Source: an uncultured Flavobacteriales bacterium (GTDB lineage Bacteria > Bacteroidota > Bacteroidia > Flavobacteriales_D > CAJJDF01). From it: 33,620 nt of DNA. Within the stretch, counting starts at the first letter, position 1, and each line of letters opens with the position of its first letter. The stretch spans positions 1 through 33,620 of the forward strand of contig CAJJDF010000070.1 in assembly GCA_905182785.1 (NCBI GenBank). Reading direction: 5' to 3'. The position numbers and the translations under genes are program-made. The notes below the pieces were generated by a model. That model had not been told where the DNA came from, searched no databases, and saw only the letters and a list, made by a program, of their open reading frames with translations. Positions 24,557 through 32,459 of the stretch are shown here, in pieces.

Positions 24557-25372
24557 ATGTCTGTACATAAAGAAGTAAAGAAAGTAACTACTCACGTATT
24601 ACAAGAAATGAAAACAAAGGGGGAGAAAATCTCTATGCTTACAGCATACGATTACTCACTAGCAAGGATTGTAGATGATGCTGGAATAGATGTCATTCTT
24701 GTTGGAGATTCTGCTTCTAACGTAATGGCTGGACATGAAACAACTCTGCCAATTACGCTTGATCAAATGATTTACCATGCTTCTTCAGTAATAAGAGCTG
24801 TTGATAGAGCTTTGGTAGTAGTAGATTTACCTTTTGGTTCTTACCAAGGAAACTCAAGAAGTGCTTTAGATTCTGCAATTAGAATCATGAAAGAATCAGG
24901 AGCTCACTCAGTAAAACTTGAAGGAGGATCAGAAGTTATTGAATCCATTTCAAGAATACTATCTGCAGGGATTCCTGTAATGGGACATTTAGGATTAACA
25001 CCACAATCAATCTATAAATTTGGAACTTACACAGTGAGAGCAAAAGAAGAGGAAGAAGCAAACGTACTTATTTCAGATGCCAAACTATTGCAAGAAAAAG
25101 GATGCTTTGCTTTGGTGTTAGAAAAAATACCTGCAAGCCTTGCCGAAAGAGTAGCCAAAGAAGTTACAATCCCTGTTATTGGAATTGGAGCTGGAAGCGG
25201 AGTTGATGGACAAGTCCTTGTATTACACGATATGCTTGGGATTAACAATGAATTTAAACCTCGCTTTTTAAGGAAATATAACAACCTATACGAGCAAATA
25301 AAAGATTCGATTACCAATTATATTTCTGATGTGAGGTCTATAGATTTTCCTAATGAAAAAGAACAATACTAA
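24557..25372 (+). CDS. panB: 3-methyl-2-oxobutanoate hydroxymethyltransferase (ketopantoate hydroxymethyltransferase)
   Basis: 271 residues, normal length. It transfers a hydroxymethyl group from methylene-tetrahydrofolate to 2-oxoisovalerate, the first committed step of pantothenate and CoA synthesis; a Mg-dependent TIM barrel. Motifs: [17 protein letters not shown] (23-39), [17 protein letters not shown] with the metal-binding Asp in the GDS motif, [35 protein letters not shown] with the conserved Glu, and [20 protein letters not shown]. The membrane-protein gene starts 12 bases after its stop, so they are probably co-transcribed although unrelated in function. Confidence 0.97.
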   Translation: MSVHKEVKKVTTHVLQEMKTKGEKISMLTAYDYSLARIVDDAGIDVILVGDSASNVMAGHETTLPITLDQMIYHASSVIRAVDRALVVVDLPFGSYQGNSRSALDSAIRIMKESGAHSVKLEGGSEVIESISRILSAGIPVMGHLGLTPQSIYKFGTYTVRAKEEEEANVLISDAKLLQEKGCFALVLEKIPASLAERVAKEVTIPVIGIGAGSGVDGQVLVLHDMLGINNEFKPRFLRKYNNLYEQIKDSITNYISDVRSIDFPNEKEQY

Positions 25373-25384
25373 GAGAAAAGTAAC

Positions 25385-27124
25385 ATGAAACATTTACCTA
25401 GAATAGCTTGGGTTTTAGTAATTTTAGTCGCTATAGTTTCGTGTATCAAATTCATTTACGAACCAGATATTTGGTGGCAAATTGCCACTGGAAATTGGAT
25501 TATAGAAAATGGAAATGTTCCTACAGTTGATGTCTTTTCGCATACCTATGCTGGTGAACCTTGGATAAATGTGAAATGGGGAGCTGAGGTATTAATGGCT
25601 TTAGTTGACAGAACTTTTGGAGTAGAATTACTGCCAATTCTACAAATAGCTTGCTTGCTAGGCATCCTATTTTTTATAAGAAAACTGTACAATCAATTTG
25701 CTAATACTCTAAATATTGGGTTCAACAAAGAAATGATGTTTGGGCTCATTATTGCCTCTTTATTGATGCTATTTGTTGTGAATTTTAGATTAAATAGTAG
25801 ACCTGAAATGTTTTCTCACTTGTTTTCTATGGCTGTTTTATTCCTAATAATCAATCACAAACGAACGAAATCTAACCTAATTTTCTTGTTAATTCCATTA
25901 CAAATAGTATGGACTAATATGCATGAAGCATATGGAATGGGAATCGTATTAATCAGTATCTTTTTTATCAGTTTCTGGATAGAATTCCTATTCCTAAAAA
26001 AGCAAGATGGAATTGGAATTTCTTTTAAACCTACTAAGTTTTCTATAGCTGGAATAGTTGCAATCCTTGCAGTAGCAATAAATCCTCACGGATTCAAGAT
26101 GATAGCACATCCCTTCAATATTTTGGGACAATTGAGTGAAAACAAATTTACCCAAGAATTAATCTCAGTAGGGGCTAAAGGGTATTGGAAATATCAGTCT
26201 ATACTTATGGTAATTATTACTTTAATAATTATTTATTCAATCTTTACTACTAAAAAAGTGAAATTTATACTTAAACCCATAAAATCTTTTGGATTAGGTT
26301 ACTGTGTTGTTTTAGCTGCCTTCCTTTATTTGTCGTTTACTAGTTTTAGAAACATTCCTTTCTTTCTCTATGTAGCCACTCCAGTTTTGGGTTCAATACT
26401 AGCTTCCTTTGAATTGAAAAGAGAAAAAAAAACGCCACTTTACCTTATTTCAATTGTTACTTCCCTCCTATTTTATGTCTCTATCACTACTAATTACTTT
26501 TACGAAAAATTATTACCGATAGAACAATATGGATTAAAAATAAATGCTGAAAAAACTCCAATTGGAGCTTCTAACTTTATTAAAGAAAACAAGTTAGAAG
26601 GTAAAGAGTTTGTAGATTATTTGTCTTCTTCGTATCTAATTTATGATGTACCTAATTTTAAATCCTATTTAGATTTAAGAGATTTAGATGTATTTCCCTC
26701 CATTTTTTTTGAAAATGTATTTTTTATTTATCAAGCTCCTATGGCTATTCAAAGAGACGGTAAGACTCCTTGGCAGTTTGCAGATGAAATAGATAGTTTC
26801 AATTACGTAATGCTTCTAAATTCTTCTGTCTTCCAAAACCTGAATCTTTATCTCACGCATCAAAGCAAAAACTTTGTGTTAGTTTATGCGGATATGTTAA
26901 ATTCAATTTACGTAAGGGATACTCCAAAAAATAAAAAATTGATAACAAAGTATGGTTTTGATAAGGAAAAAATAATATTTAATCAAACAACTGAAGCGCC
27001 AACAAATATATTAGGAGATATCATTTCTAATATTTTTTGGCCACCTTATTCAGCAAATTCAAACTTAAAGAAGAACCTCAATCAAAATTATTCTGCTTAT
27101 AAGAATTACCTTAGATTTCCTTGA
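25385..27124 (+). CDS. Multi-pass membrane protein, possible GT-C type glycosyltransferase
   Basis: 579 residues. N-terminal helix 1 (about 7-25) is followed by an extracytoplasmic loop EPDIWWQIATGNWII, with the pattern D-x-W-W-x-x-A-x-G. About nine to ten further helices run to residue 370, and a soluble C-terminal part of about 200 residues follows (SNFIKENKLEGKEFVDY, YLDLRDLDVFPSIFF). The acidic-aromatic loop after the first helix resembles GT-C/PMT-like enzymes found widely in bacteria, but no characterised relative is recognised. Probably acts in envelope glycan or lipid-linked sugar transfer. Follows panB by 12 bases. Confidence 0.7.
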   Translation: MKHLPRIAWVLVILVAIVSCIKFIYEPDIWWQIATGNWIIENGNVPTVDVFSHTYAGEPWINVKWGAEVLMALVDRTFGVELLPILQIACLLGILFFIRKLYNQFANTLNIGFNKEMMFGLIIASLLMLFVVNFRLNSRPEMFSHLFSMAVLFLIINHKRTKSNLIFLLIPLQIVWTNMHEAYGMGIVLISIFFISFWIEFLFLKKQDGIGISFKPTKFSIAGIVAILAVAINPHGFKMIAHPFNILGQLSENKFTQELISVGAKGYWKYQSILMVIITLIIIYSIFTTKKVKFILKPIKSFGLGYCVVLAAFLYLSFTSFRNIPFFLYVATPVLGSILASFELKREKKTPLYLISIVTSLLFYVSITTNYFYEKLLPIEQYGLKINAEKTPIGASNFIKENKLEGKEFVDYLSSSYLIYDVPNFKSYLDLRDLDVFPSIFFENVFFIYQAPMAIQRDGKTPWQFADEIDSFNYVMLLNSSVFQNLNLYLTHQSKNFVLVYADMLNSIYVRDTPKNKKLITKYGFDKEKIIFNQTTEAPTNILGDIISNIFWPPYSANSNLKKNLNQNYSAYKNYLRFP

Positions 27125-27163
27125 TATAAGAATTTATTAACGGATAAATCAATTATTTTTTAA

Positions 27164-27171
27164 TAAATTTG
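27164..27171 (+). promoter_or_regulatory. Promoter -7 box (TAAATTTG) of clpS
   Basis: Exact TAnnTTTG match 30 bases before the clpS ATG, probably also serving the M48 peptidase gene. Confidence 0.55.
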
Positions 27172-27201
27172 CACTAGGATTTAAAGCTATATTTATATAA
27201 T

Positions 27202-27486
27202 ATGACAAAAGAAATTGTAAAAGAAAAAAAGGAAACTCAATCATTGGACTCGATTCTTGAGAATCACAACATTGTGTTATTTAATGATGACGTTAATTCA
27301 TTTGACCATGTCATTAATTCTTTGGTAAAATATTGCAAACACTCTCCTGTACAAGCAGAGCAATGTGCTCACATTGTACACTACAATGGGAAATGTATGG
27401 TAAAAACTGGTAATATTGCAAAACTAAAGCCTATTTGTTCGGCTTTGCTAGATAAGGGCCTTTCAGCAGAAATAACAAAAATTTAA
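27202..27486 (+). CDS. clpS: ATP-dependent Clp protease adaptor ClpS
   Basis: 94 residues. ClpS binds N-degron substrates and delivers them to the ClpA/ClpC unfoldase. Signatures: IVLFNDDVNSFDHVI (residues 25-39) with the NDD motif, then CAHIVHYNGKCMVKTG with the His and Met positions of the N-degron pocket, and a final amphipathic strand (DKGLSAEITKI). The N-terminal 20 residues are charged and flexible, as expected for the tail that enters the unfoldase. The M48 metallopeptidase gene follows after nine bases. Confidence 0.95.
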   Translation: MTKEIVKEKKETQSLDSILENHNIVLFNDDVNSFDHVINSLVKYCKHSPVQAEQCAHIVHYNGKCMVKTGNIAKLKPICSALLDKGLSAEITKI

Positions 27487-27495
27487 AAACAATAA

Positions 27496-28320
27496 ATGAA
27501 AAAAATAATAATTGCTGTATTAATAATAGCAATAACTCTAGTTTCATGTAAAAAAAATCCAATTACAGGAAGACATCAAGTGCGTTTTTTTCCTGAAAGC
27601 CAAATGATAGGAATGAGCGCAACTGCTTATGGAGATTTTATGACTGAAAATCAAGCTAATGTTTTACCACAAACTGATGCTAGAGCTGCAAAAGTTACTG
27701 AAATTGGAGAGAAAATGGCAGCTGCCGTTACTAATTACATGAATGAAATTGGACATCCAGAGTTAATAGAAGGGTTTTCATGGCAATACAATACAGTAGA
27801 GGCACCAACAGTAAATGCCTGGTGTATGCCAGGAGGTAAAATTGTGTTCTACACAGGAATATTAGAATTAGCTACTACTGATGATGAAATTGCTGTAATC
27901 ATGGGACATGAAATTGCTCATGCAGTTGCAGGTCATGGAAACGAAAGAATGTCGCAAACAGCAGCAATGCAAGGTGCAACAAATGTTGCACAATTGGCAT
28001 TAATGACTGATTCTACTCCAGGACTAGGAACAGCTATATTAATGCAAAGTATAGGAATTGGAGGACAATTAGGAATGTTGAAATTTGGAAGAAAACACGA
28101 GTCCGAATCAGATGAAATGGGATTAATATTTATGAATAAAGCTGGCTACGATCCTTATTCTGCTGTTACTTTCTGGGAAAAAATGAAAGCGAAAAGCGAA
28201 GGAAAAACACCTCCAGAATTTATGAGTACACACCCAAGTAACGACAGAAGAATTGCTGATATTCAAGAGAAATTAATTGAAATGGAAGCTAAAGGTGAAA
28301 TAATTACACCAAATAAATAG
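27496..28320 (+). CDS. M48 family zinc metallopeptidase lipoprotein
   Basis: 274 residues. Lipoprotein signal with lipobox LVSC and Cys18. The zinc motif is HEIAH (138-142: His138, Glu139, His142) in VIMGHEIAHAVAGHG, and the third-ligand region is HESESDEMG (201-209). GGKIVFYTGILE precedes the active-site helix, and THPSNDRRI near the C-terminus is another M48 signature. It is similar in layout to LoiP/YcaL/BepA-type periplasmic proteases that degrade misassembled outer-membrane proteins, but lacks BepA's TPR domain. Acts in the periplasm anchored to a membrane. Co-transcribed with clpS, nine bases apart. Confidence 0.93.
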   Translation: MKKIIIAVLIIAITLVSCKKNPITGRHQVRFFPESQMIGMSATAYGDFMTENQANVLPQTDARAAKVTEIGEKMAAAVTNYMNEIGHPELIEGFSWQYNTVEAPTVNAWCMPGGKIVFYTGILELATTDDEIAVIMGHEIAHAVAGHGNERMSQTAAMQGATNVAQLALMTDSTPGLGTAILMQSIGIGGQLGMLKFGRKHESESDEMGLIFMNKAGYDPYSAVTFWEKMKAKSEGKTPPEFMSTHPSNDRRIADIQEKLIEMEAKGEIITPNK

Positions 28321-28338
28321 ATATCATCCTATAAATAT

Positions 28339-28346
28339 TATATTTG
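28339..28346 (+). promoter_or_regulatory. Promoter -7 box (TATATTTG) of tRNA-Arg
   Basis: Exact TAnnTTTG match 17 bases before the mature tRNA 5' end. Confidence 0.6.
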
Positions 28347-28363
28347 CAACCTGAAACGAGAAT

Positions 28364-28437
28364 GGCCTTGTAGCATAATTGGATACTGCACCTCGTTACG
28401 GCCGAGGAGATTTGGGGTTCGAATCCCTACAGGGTCA
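28364..28437 (+). tRNA. tRNA-Arg (anticodon ACG)
   Basis: 74 bases fold as a standard cloverleaf. The acceptor stem GGCCTTG pairs with CAGGGTC with two G-U pairs. The anticodon stem CCTCG/CGAGG has loop TTACGGC, so the anticodon ACG is at 28398-28400 (A34 would be edited to inosine to read CGN). The T arm is GGGG-TTCGAAT-CCCT, and the discriminator base is A. CCA is not encoded. A recombinase relic starts right at its 3' end on the other strand. Confidence 0.96.
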
Positions 28438-28439
28438 CT

Positions 28440-28735
28440 ATAGCGGAGAATTGATCAATATTGATTGGTTCTCTGCTTTTTATTTTATCTAAACCTATTG
28501 ATAAAAAGGGTATTGAATAGAAAATTGAATTTACCTTTTTGGTTCGAACTTTGCCATTTAACTTGTCTTAACCTATTCCAGACGGAAACACCAAATTTTG
28601 TAATTTCTTCTTTTGAGTTAAATCTCCATAATTCCATAATTCAGTGAGATTAGAAGCTACTCTCAAAGCTTTTTTAATAGCTTTTTCAAGGTTCGAACTC
28701 GAAATTCTCAAACATAATTTCAGTATTAGATGAAG
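28440..28735 (-). pseudogene. Serine recombinase relic (C-terminal end) next to tRNA-Arg
   Basis: On the minus strand one frame reads SSSNLEKAIKKALRVASNL, TELWNYGDLTQKKKLQNLVF, PSGIG, a stop (TAA at 28570-28568), then DKLNGKVRTKKVNSIFYSIP. This is the C-terminal end of large serine recombinases of Bacteroidota (N-L-E-K-A-x-x-K-A-L, G-D-x-x-x-K-x-x-L-Q-x-L-V-F-P-x-G-I, V-R-T-x-x-V-N-S-I-F). The stop probably replaced a Tyr codon. The catalytic N-terminal domain is missing. The frame stays open past VNSIF into the tRNA 3' end, so the gene once ended at or in the attachment site. A dead remnant of an integrated element. Confidence 0.8.
28442..28481 (+). terminator. Hairpin terminator after tRNA-Arg
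   Basis: AGCGGAGAA pairs with TTCTCTGCT (one G-U pair) around an inner repeat-rich loop that can pair further (TTGATCAATATTGATTGG), followed by TTTT-A-TTTT. It starts four bases after the tRNA. Confidence 0.75.
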
Positions 28736-28924
28736 TCAAATCTAAACATTTATTAGTTACTCCATGTTAATGCGACAGAACCAATAAATCACAAAAAAGA
28801 ACTGCTCTGATACAAATTTATGACGAATTTTTCGTATTGTTGCTAACAAATGTATTTTGTCCGATTTATAGGGGTATTTACATCATTTCTTTAAATTGCT
28901 TTACCATTGCAAATATTAATATAA

Positions 28925-29338
28925 TTACATTCCTGAAGCAGCAATAGTCATTTTCATTTGAATTTTACTTAATTTTAGTAGAAATTCCGTGTCTGTGCAA
29001 TCAGGTGTTTTGCTAGTCCACTCAGATGCTTCGTTCATTAAGGACATGTATTCTGTCAAAACAGACATATCTGAAGGGTCTGCTAGTGATTTTTTAAGGA
29101 TAACAATATAATTATCCATAAAGTTTTCATATCCATTTAAGAATTCGTCACACTCAGCATTGTTTGATGATACATTCTCAACTTCCTCTATTGTTGGACT
29201 TTCTGTTACACTCTCCTTGGCTGTTTTTTCAGCATCTTCCCTTTCTGTTTTAATAGTATCATTATTTCCTCCTCCGCAGGAAGCTAAAAACATTACTGCC
29301 ATTAAGGTAAATCCGATTAATTGTAATTTCTTCATCAT
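28925..29338 (-). CDS. Hypothetical lipoprotein (DUF6591-like)
   Basis: 137 residues. Lipoprotein signal with lipobox LASC and Cys21 followed by GGGN. Then an acidic low-complexity linker (about 25-60, rich in E, K, T and S) and a helical C-terminal domain beginning ECDEFLNGYENFMDNYI and ending in a Met-rich helix (KIQMKMTIAASGM). Two further cysteines (in AECDEF and PDCTD) may form a disulfide. The pattern recalls DUF6591 of Bacteroidota, from memory only. Periplasmic or outer-membrane anchored; function unknown. Single gene. Confidence 0.8.
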   Translation of the reverse strand: MMKKLQLIGFTLMAVMFLASCGGGNNDTIKTEREDAEKTAKESVTESPTIEEVENVSSNNAECDEFLNGYENFMDNYIVILKKSLADPSDMSVLTEYMSLMNEASEWTSKTPDCTDTEFLLKLSKIQMKMTIAASGM

Positions 29339-29780
29339 TATTTAATTTATACCTAATTTAATTTAAAATCGAACTTAACTAAATTATTTTTAATAATTGA
29401 TACACATTTGATACAAAATATAGATTGACAACATGATTTATCCTTTATAAAAATATCTTATGTTGCTTTTTTCTGTGAGTTTATCATTTTTAGAATAGTC
29501 TTTTTCAAGTATTATATTATCGTTTAAATCATATTAATACTTGGTTTTTCTTCCCATAAAACATTTTTTACCTTCGTATTATAACTTTTACTAAAAAATT
29601 ATAAAAAATAATTTTAACAGTAGTAAATTGCTTATTATGATTTAATTAATGTGTTTAATTTTCTATTTTCAACAAGTTAATTTAAGAGATAAGTTTAGTT
29701 TTTATTTTATTATTGGTCTATATAATGTTATTTTTGTTTAATGTTTTTCATATTTCGTTAAACGTTAGTTTTTTATTTTA
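29339..29780. other. AT-rich intergenic region
   Basis: About 440 bases between divergent lipoprotein genes. It is very AT-rich, with stops in all frames, and I found no RNA gene, terminator or repeat. The FAS1 promoter box lies just beyond it. Confidence 0.5.
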
Positions 29781-29788
29781 TATATTTG
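29781..29788 (+). promoter_or_regulatory. Promoter -7 box (TATATTTG) of the FAS1 lipoprotein gene
   Basis: Exact TAnnTTTG match 30 bases before the ATG at 29818. It supports that start over upstream in-frame codons, which would overlap the promoter. Confidence 0.6.
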
Positions 29789-29817
29789 TGTTATTAATAA
29801 TTAAAAAATATAAAAAT

Positions 29818-30804
29818 ATGAAAAAAGTAATTTTAAACATATCATTCTTCTTGTTAGCAGGGGGATTAATAGTATCATCTTGTAAGAAAGAAGACGAAGA
29901 AGAAACACCAATTGTAACTCCTGCAGTAGACCAGGATGACATAATTGATGTCGCAATTGCTCAAGGATTTGATAGTCTAGCAGTAGCTTTAACAGAAGCA
30001 AATTTAGTATCTACTTTCCAAGGAGATGATAGTGGGCCTTTTACTGTTTTTGCACCTACTAATGCAGCTTTTACAAATTTAATTAATACGAACCCAGCTT
30101 GGAATAGAATTAGTGACATAGACAATGCTTTATTAACTGGAGTTTTGAAATACCATGTATTAGATGGTAAAGTAACTTCAGATTTAATTGTTGATGGAGA
30201 CTTTGTAAACACTTTATCAGGTTATACGTTTAAAATAAACACAACAGGAACTGTAACTATTGACGTAAATGCAACAACTGGAACAGGAATAAACGTAACA
30301 GCTGTAGATGTAGATGCATCAAATGGTGTGATTCATGTAATAGACCAAGTACTAATACCTTCAATTCCAACAACAATACCAACACAAACAATTGCACAAT
30401 TAGCAGTTGCTGCAGGACTTGATAGTTTAGTTGTTGCTCTTAGTGAAGCAAATTTAGTAACTACTTTTGATGGAACAAACGGTAATTTTTATACTGTTTT
30501 CGCACCAACTAACACAGCCTTCGTAAATGTATTGGCAACAAATCCTGCTTGGAATAGAATTAGTGATATTGATAATGCTATATTGACTGCAGTATTAACT
30601 TTTCATGTAGCTAACGGAACTATTCAGGCTGGACAATTATCTGATGGACAAACTATAAACACATTAGAATCAACTGACTTAACGTTTAATGCAAGTGGAA
30701 CTACCTTAACAGGTGGAAGTTCAACTGCTGTAGGTATTTCAAATGTTGATAATTATGCAACAAATGGAGTCGTTCACGTTATCAACGAGGTTTTGTTACC
30801 ATAA
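29818..30804 (+). CDS. Lipoprotein with two fasciclin (FAS1) domains
   Basis: 328 residues from ATG 29818. Lipobox VSSC with Cys22, then an acidic linker (KKEDEEETP). Two FAS1 domains at about 40-180 and 188-327, each with the H1 motif (TVFAPTNAAF and TVFAPTNTAF), a central KYHVLDG or TFHVANG segment, and the H2 motif NGVIHVIDQVLIP or NGVVHVINEVLLP. FAS1 domains mediate adhesion or polymer binding. The protein would sit on the cell surface or in the periplasm. The two domains are recent-looking duplicates at DNA level. Monocistronic: own promoter and two terminators. Confidence 0.94.
   Translation: MKKVILNISFFLLAGGLIVSSCKKEDEEETPIVTPAVDQDDIIDVAIAQGFDSLAVALTEANLVSTFQGDDSGPFTVFAPTNAAFTNLINTNPAWNRISDIDNALLTGVLKYHVLDGKVTSDLIVDGDFVNTLSGYTFKINTTGTVTIDVNATTGTGINVTAVDVDASNGVIHVIDQVLIPSIPTTIPTQTIAQLAVAAGLDSLVVALSEANLVTTFDGTNGNFYTVFAPTNTAFVNVLATNPAWNRISDIDNAILTAVLTFHVANGTIQAGQLSDGQTINTLESTDLTFNASGTTLTGGSSTAVGISNVDNYATNGVVHVINEVLLP
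30097..30566 (+). repeat. Internal duplication inside the FAS1 gene
   Basis: The 20-base sequence GCTTGGAATAGAATTAGTGA occurs at 30097-30116 and again at 30547-30566, 450 bases apart and in the same frame, encoding AWNRISDID in both FAS1 domains. Flanking sequence is also similar. Confidence 0.85.
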
Positions 30805-30828
30805 TAAAAAGTAAATTAAGTATAAAAT

Positions 30829-30862
30829 AAAAAACCAAAAAGATTATTTCTTTTGGTTTTTT
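30829..30862 (+). terminator. First terminator after the FAS1 gene
   Basis: 12-bp stem AAAAAACCAAAA / TTTTGGTTTTTT with a 10-base loop, 24 bases after the stop; the T-rich side doubles as the tract. Confidence 0.8.
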
Positions 30863-30881
30863 ATTTTAATAATCACAAGTT

Positions 30882-30915
30882 AAAGCCCTATTATTATTAT
30901 TAGGGCTTTTGTTTT
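30882..30915 (+). terminator. Second terminator after the FAS1 gene
   Basis: 9-bp stem AAAGCCCTA / TAGGGCTTT, loop TTATTATTAT, then TTTT-G-TTTT pattern. It stands 19 bases beyond the first hairpin, giving a tandem arrangement. Confidence 0.8.
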
Positions 30916-30995
30916 ATATATAATTTTTTACAGTGCTTTAAAGTCGCTTAATGTAACTATTTTAATAAACTTAAGATTTAGTAAATATATCGTTT

Positions 30996-31130
30996 TTACT
31001 CCTTCACTAAAAACCAATCTAGCCAACTACCCATTTGTTTTACTGAATTTGGACGAAGAATTATTTCTATTGTTTTATTCAGTAAATACAACGTTGGTGT
31101 TCCAAAACATAATAGTCTTTGGCAGCTTTA
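30996..31130 (-). pseudogene. Thioredoxin-fold (TlpA-like) protein relic, C-terminal end
   Basis: On the minus strand 31130-31110 reads AAKDYYV, then a one-base frame slip in a T run, then GTPTLYLLNKTIEIILRP and KQMGSWLDWFLVKE to TAA at 30998-30996. A cis-Pro strand of the form G-T-P-T-x-x-L-L-N/D-K followed by an I-I-x-x-P-x-x-x-x-Q-x-x-x-W helix is the C-terminal half of thioredoxin-like thiol-disulfide proteins, common in Bacteroidota. The CxxC-bearing N-terminal half is not recognisable upstream. Dead fragment; the frameshift is inferred from the good fit of both sides. Confidence 0.6.
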
Positions 31131-31349
31131 CTTTCCTTTTTTTTCTAATCACACACGGAAATAAAGTTAAAAAAGAAAATAAAAGAAGCAAATATTTCTT
31201 TGGATACATAAACTCTATGTCCAATAAATCTATTACTGTGTTTGTTAAAGAGCCACAGTCATTTTGCTCTAATTCAACAATTAAGAGTTTAACTACTAAT
31301 GGTAATATTAATTTTACAGTAAATCTCTACTTTACTTATTGATTACTTT

Positions 31350-32456
31350 TTATAAACTAACTAGGTTAAGAGTTATGTTAAAATAAGGAACGGGACTAAC
31401 GCCATTTTTAAAGACATAAGTTTGTTCTCCAAAGAAGCCTCTGTAGAATTCTTTATTTCCATTTTCACTGAGACTATCTACATTAAAAGAGTAATTAGCA
31501 ATAATACCAGCCTGTATTCCTACCCATAAAAAACCTTTTATTTGTTTTTGATAGTCTAGTCTAAATCTTAGCTCACTTCTTCTTAGTTCGATATTTTTAG
31601 TTGCAAATTCAGAACCATAAAGCCTATAACTATATCCTTCTAGTTCGTATCCTGCAAGTAAAATATTCCTTGGATTGAATTTTCTTCTGTAAGATGCACG
31701 CGCAGGAAATAATATTTCTGTTCCCCATTTTCTATTCTTAGAGGTATAGTTATACATTATAACAGGAATATAATTAAGCTCTCCAGATCTATAAGTTCTT
31801 GAAACTCCAACTGCCCATTGAAACCTATCGTTTGGTCTTTTTCCCCACAATAAAGCACCAGAAAGACGTGTATTAGCTATGTCTGGAGTAGTTTCAGAGG
31901 AATTGAAGTTATAGTTTCCGTTTTGTTCTCCCATTAATTGGAGAATCAAAAATGAGTTTTCACTAAGAGGCTTAAAAAAAGTAGTATTAATATTGAATCG
32001 GGTAAGAGATTGTTCCAATGCTCCCACAAACTTTGAATGATCCGAAACGGTATCGAATTCCTCTCCATTAAATCTCGATTGATTGAACCCCCCTCCTATC
32101 TGCCATACAAAACTTGACGATGAAAGAACAGGGATATTAGCATTTAACCTCAATCCATGATAGTTAATTTTACTACTCATGGTATTAAGTATTTCATCAT
32201 CAGGTTTAAAAGCCCCTTCACCAGAAGTTTTTAATGTTCCTATTCCAGTAACATCATATCCTAAGGAAATGAATCGATTAGGACTCAAATCAAAAATTTT
32301 TGGACTGCAATAAGTTTTTATCACACCAATGTCTTCTACATCATCATACATACTATAATCCTCTTCTTCCTCCTGATAAGTTGAATCAACTTGAGATAAA
32401 GCAGAAAATGATAAAGTGGTTGCCGTTAAAAAGCAAAATATATAATTAATTTTCAT
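31350..32456 (-). CDS. Outer-membrane beta-barrel protein (DUF6268-like)
   Basis: 368 residues. Signal peptide (1-22, SALSQ), a short acidic segment (about 28-45: EEEEDYSMYDDVED), then repeated amphipathic strands ending in a terminal strand YFNITLNLVSL typical of outer-membrane barrels. Residues such as GALLWGKRPNDRFQWAVGVS and LGYDVTGIGTL recall the DUF6268 outer-membrane family (from memory). Probably a small barrel, transporter or structural protein; substrate unknown. It starts three bases after the stop of the DUF2147 gene, so both are one operon. Confidence 0.85.
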   Translation of the reverse strand: MKINYIFCFLTATTLSFSALSQVDSTYQEEEEDYSMYDDVEDIGVIKTYCSPKIFDLSPNRFISLGYDVTGIGTLKTSGEGAFKPDDEILNTMSSKINYHGLRLNANIPVLSSSSFVWQIGGGFNQSRFNGEEFDTVSDHSKFVGALEQSLTRFNINTTFFKPLSENSFLILQLMGEQNGNYNFNSSETTPDIANTRLSGALLWGKRPNDRFQWAVGVSRTYRSGELNYIPVIMYNYTSKNRKWGTEILFPARASYRRKFNPRNILLAGYELEGYSYRLYGSEFATKNIELRRSELRFRLDYQKQIKGFLWVGIQAGIIANYSFNVDSLSENGNKEFYRGFFGEQTYVFKNGVSPVPYFNITLNLVSL

Positions 32457-32459
32457 AGC

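Noticed and set aside
28465-28647. Plus-strand 60-residue frame after tRNA-Arg
   Set aside because: It is the antisense of the serine recombinase relic, which explains its openness.
28541-28699. GTTCGAACC appearing twice near tRNA-Arg, like a T-loop
   Set aside because: Both copies are codons of the recombinase relic on the other strand (V-R-T and S-S-N-L), no cloverleaf can be drawn, and the repeat is too short to be an attachment site.
31049-31342. 97-residue plus-strand frame with a hydrophobic N-terminal half
   Set aside because: It lies opposite the thioredoxin-like relic, has no homology I recognise and no promoter box or conserved start; treated as chance.
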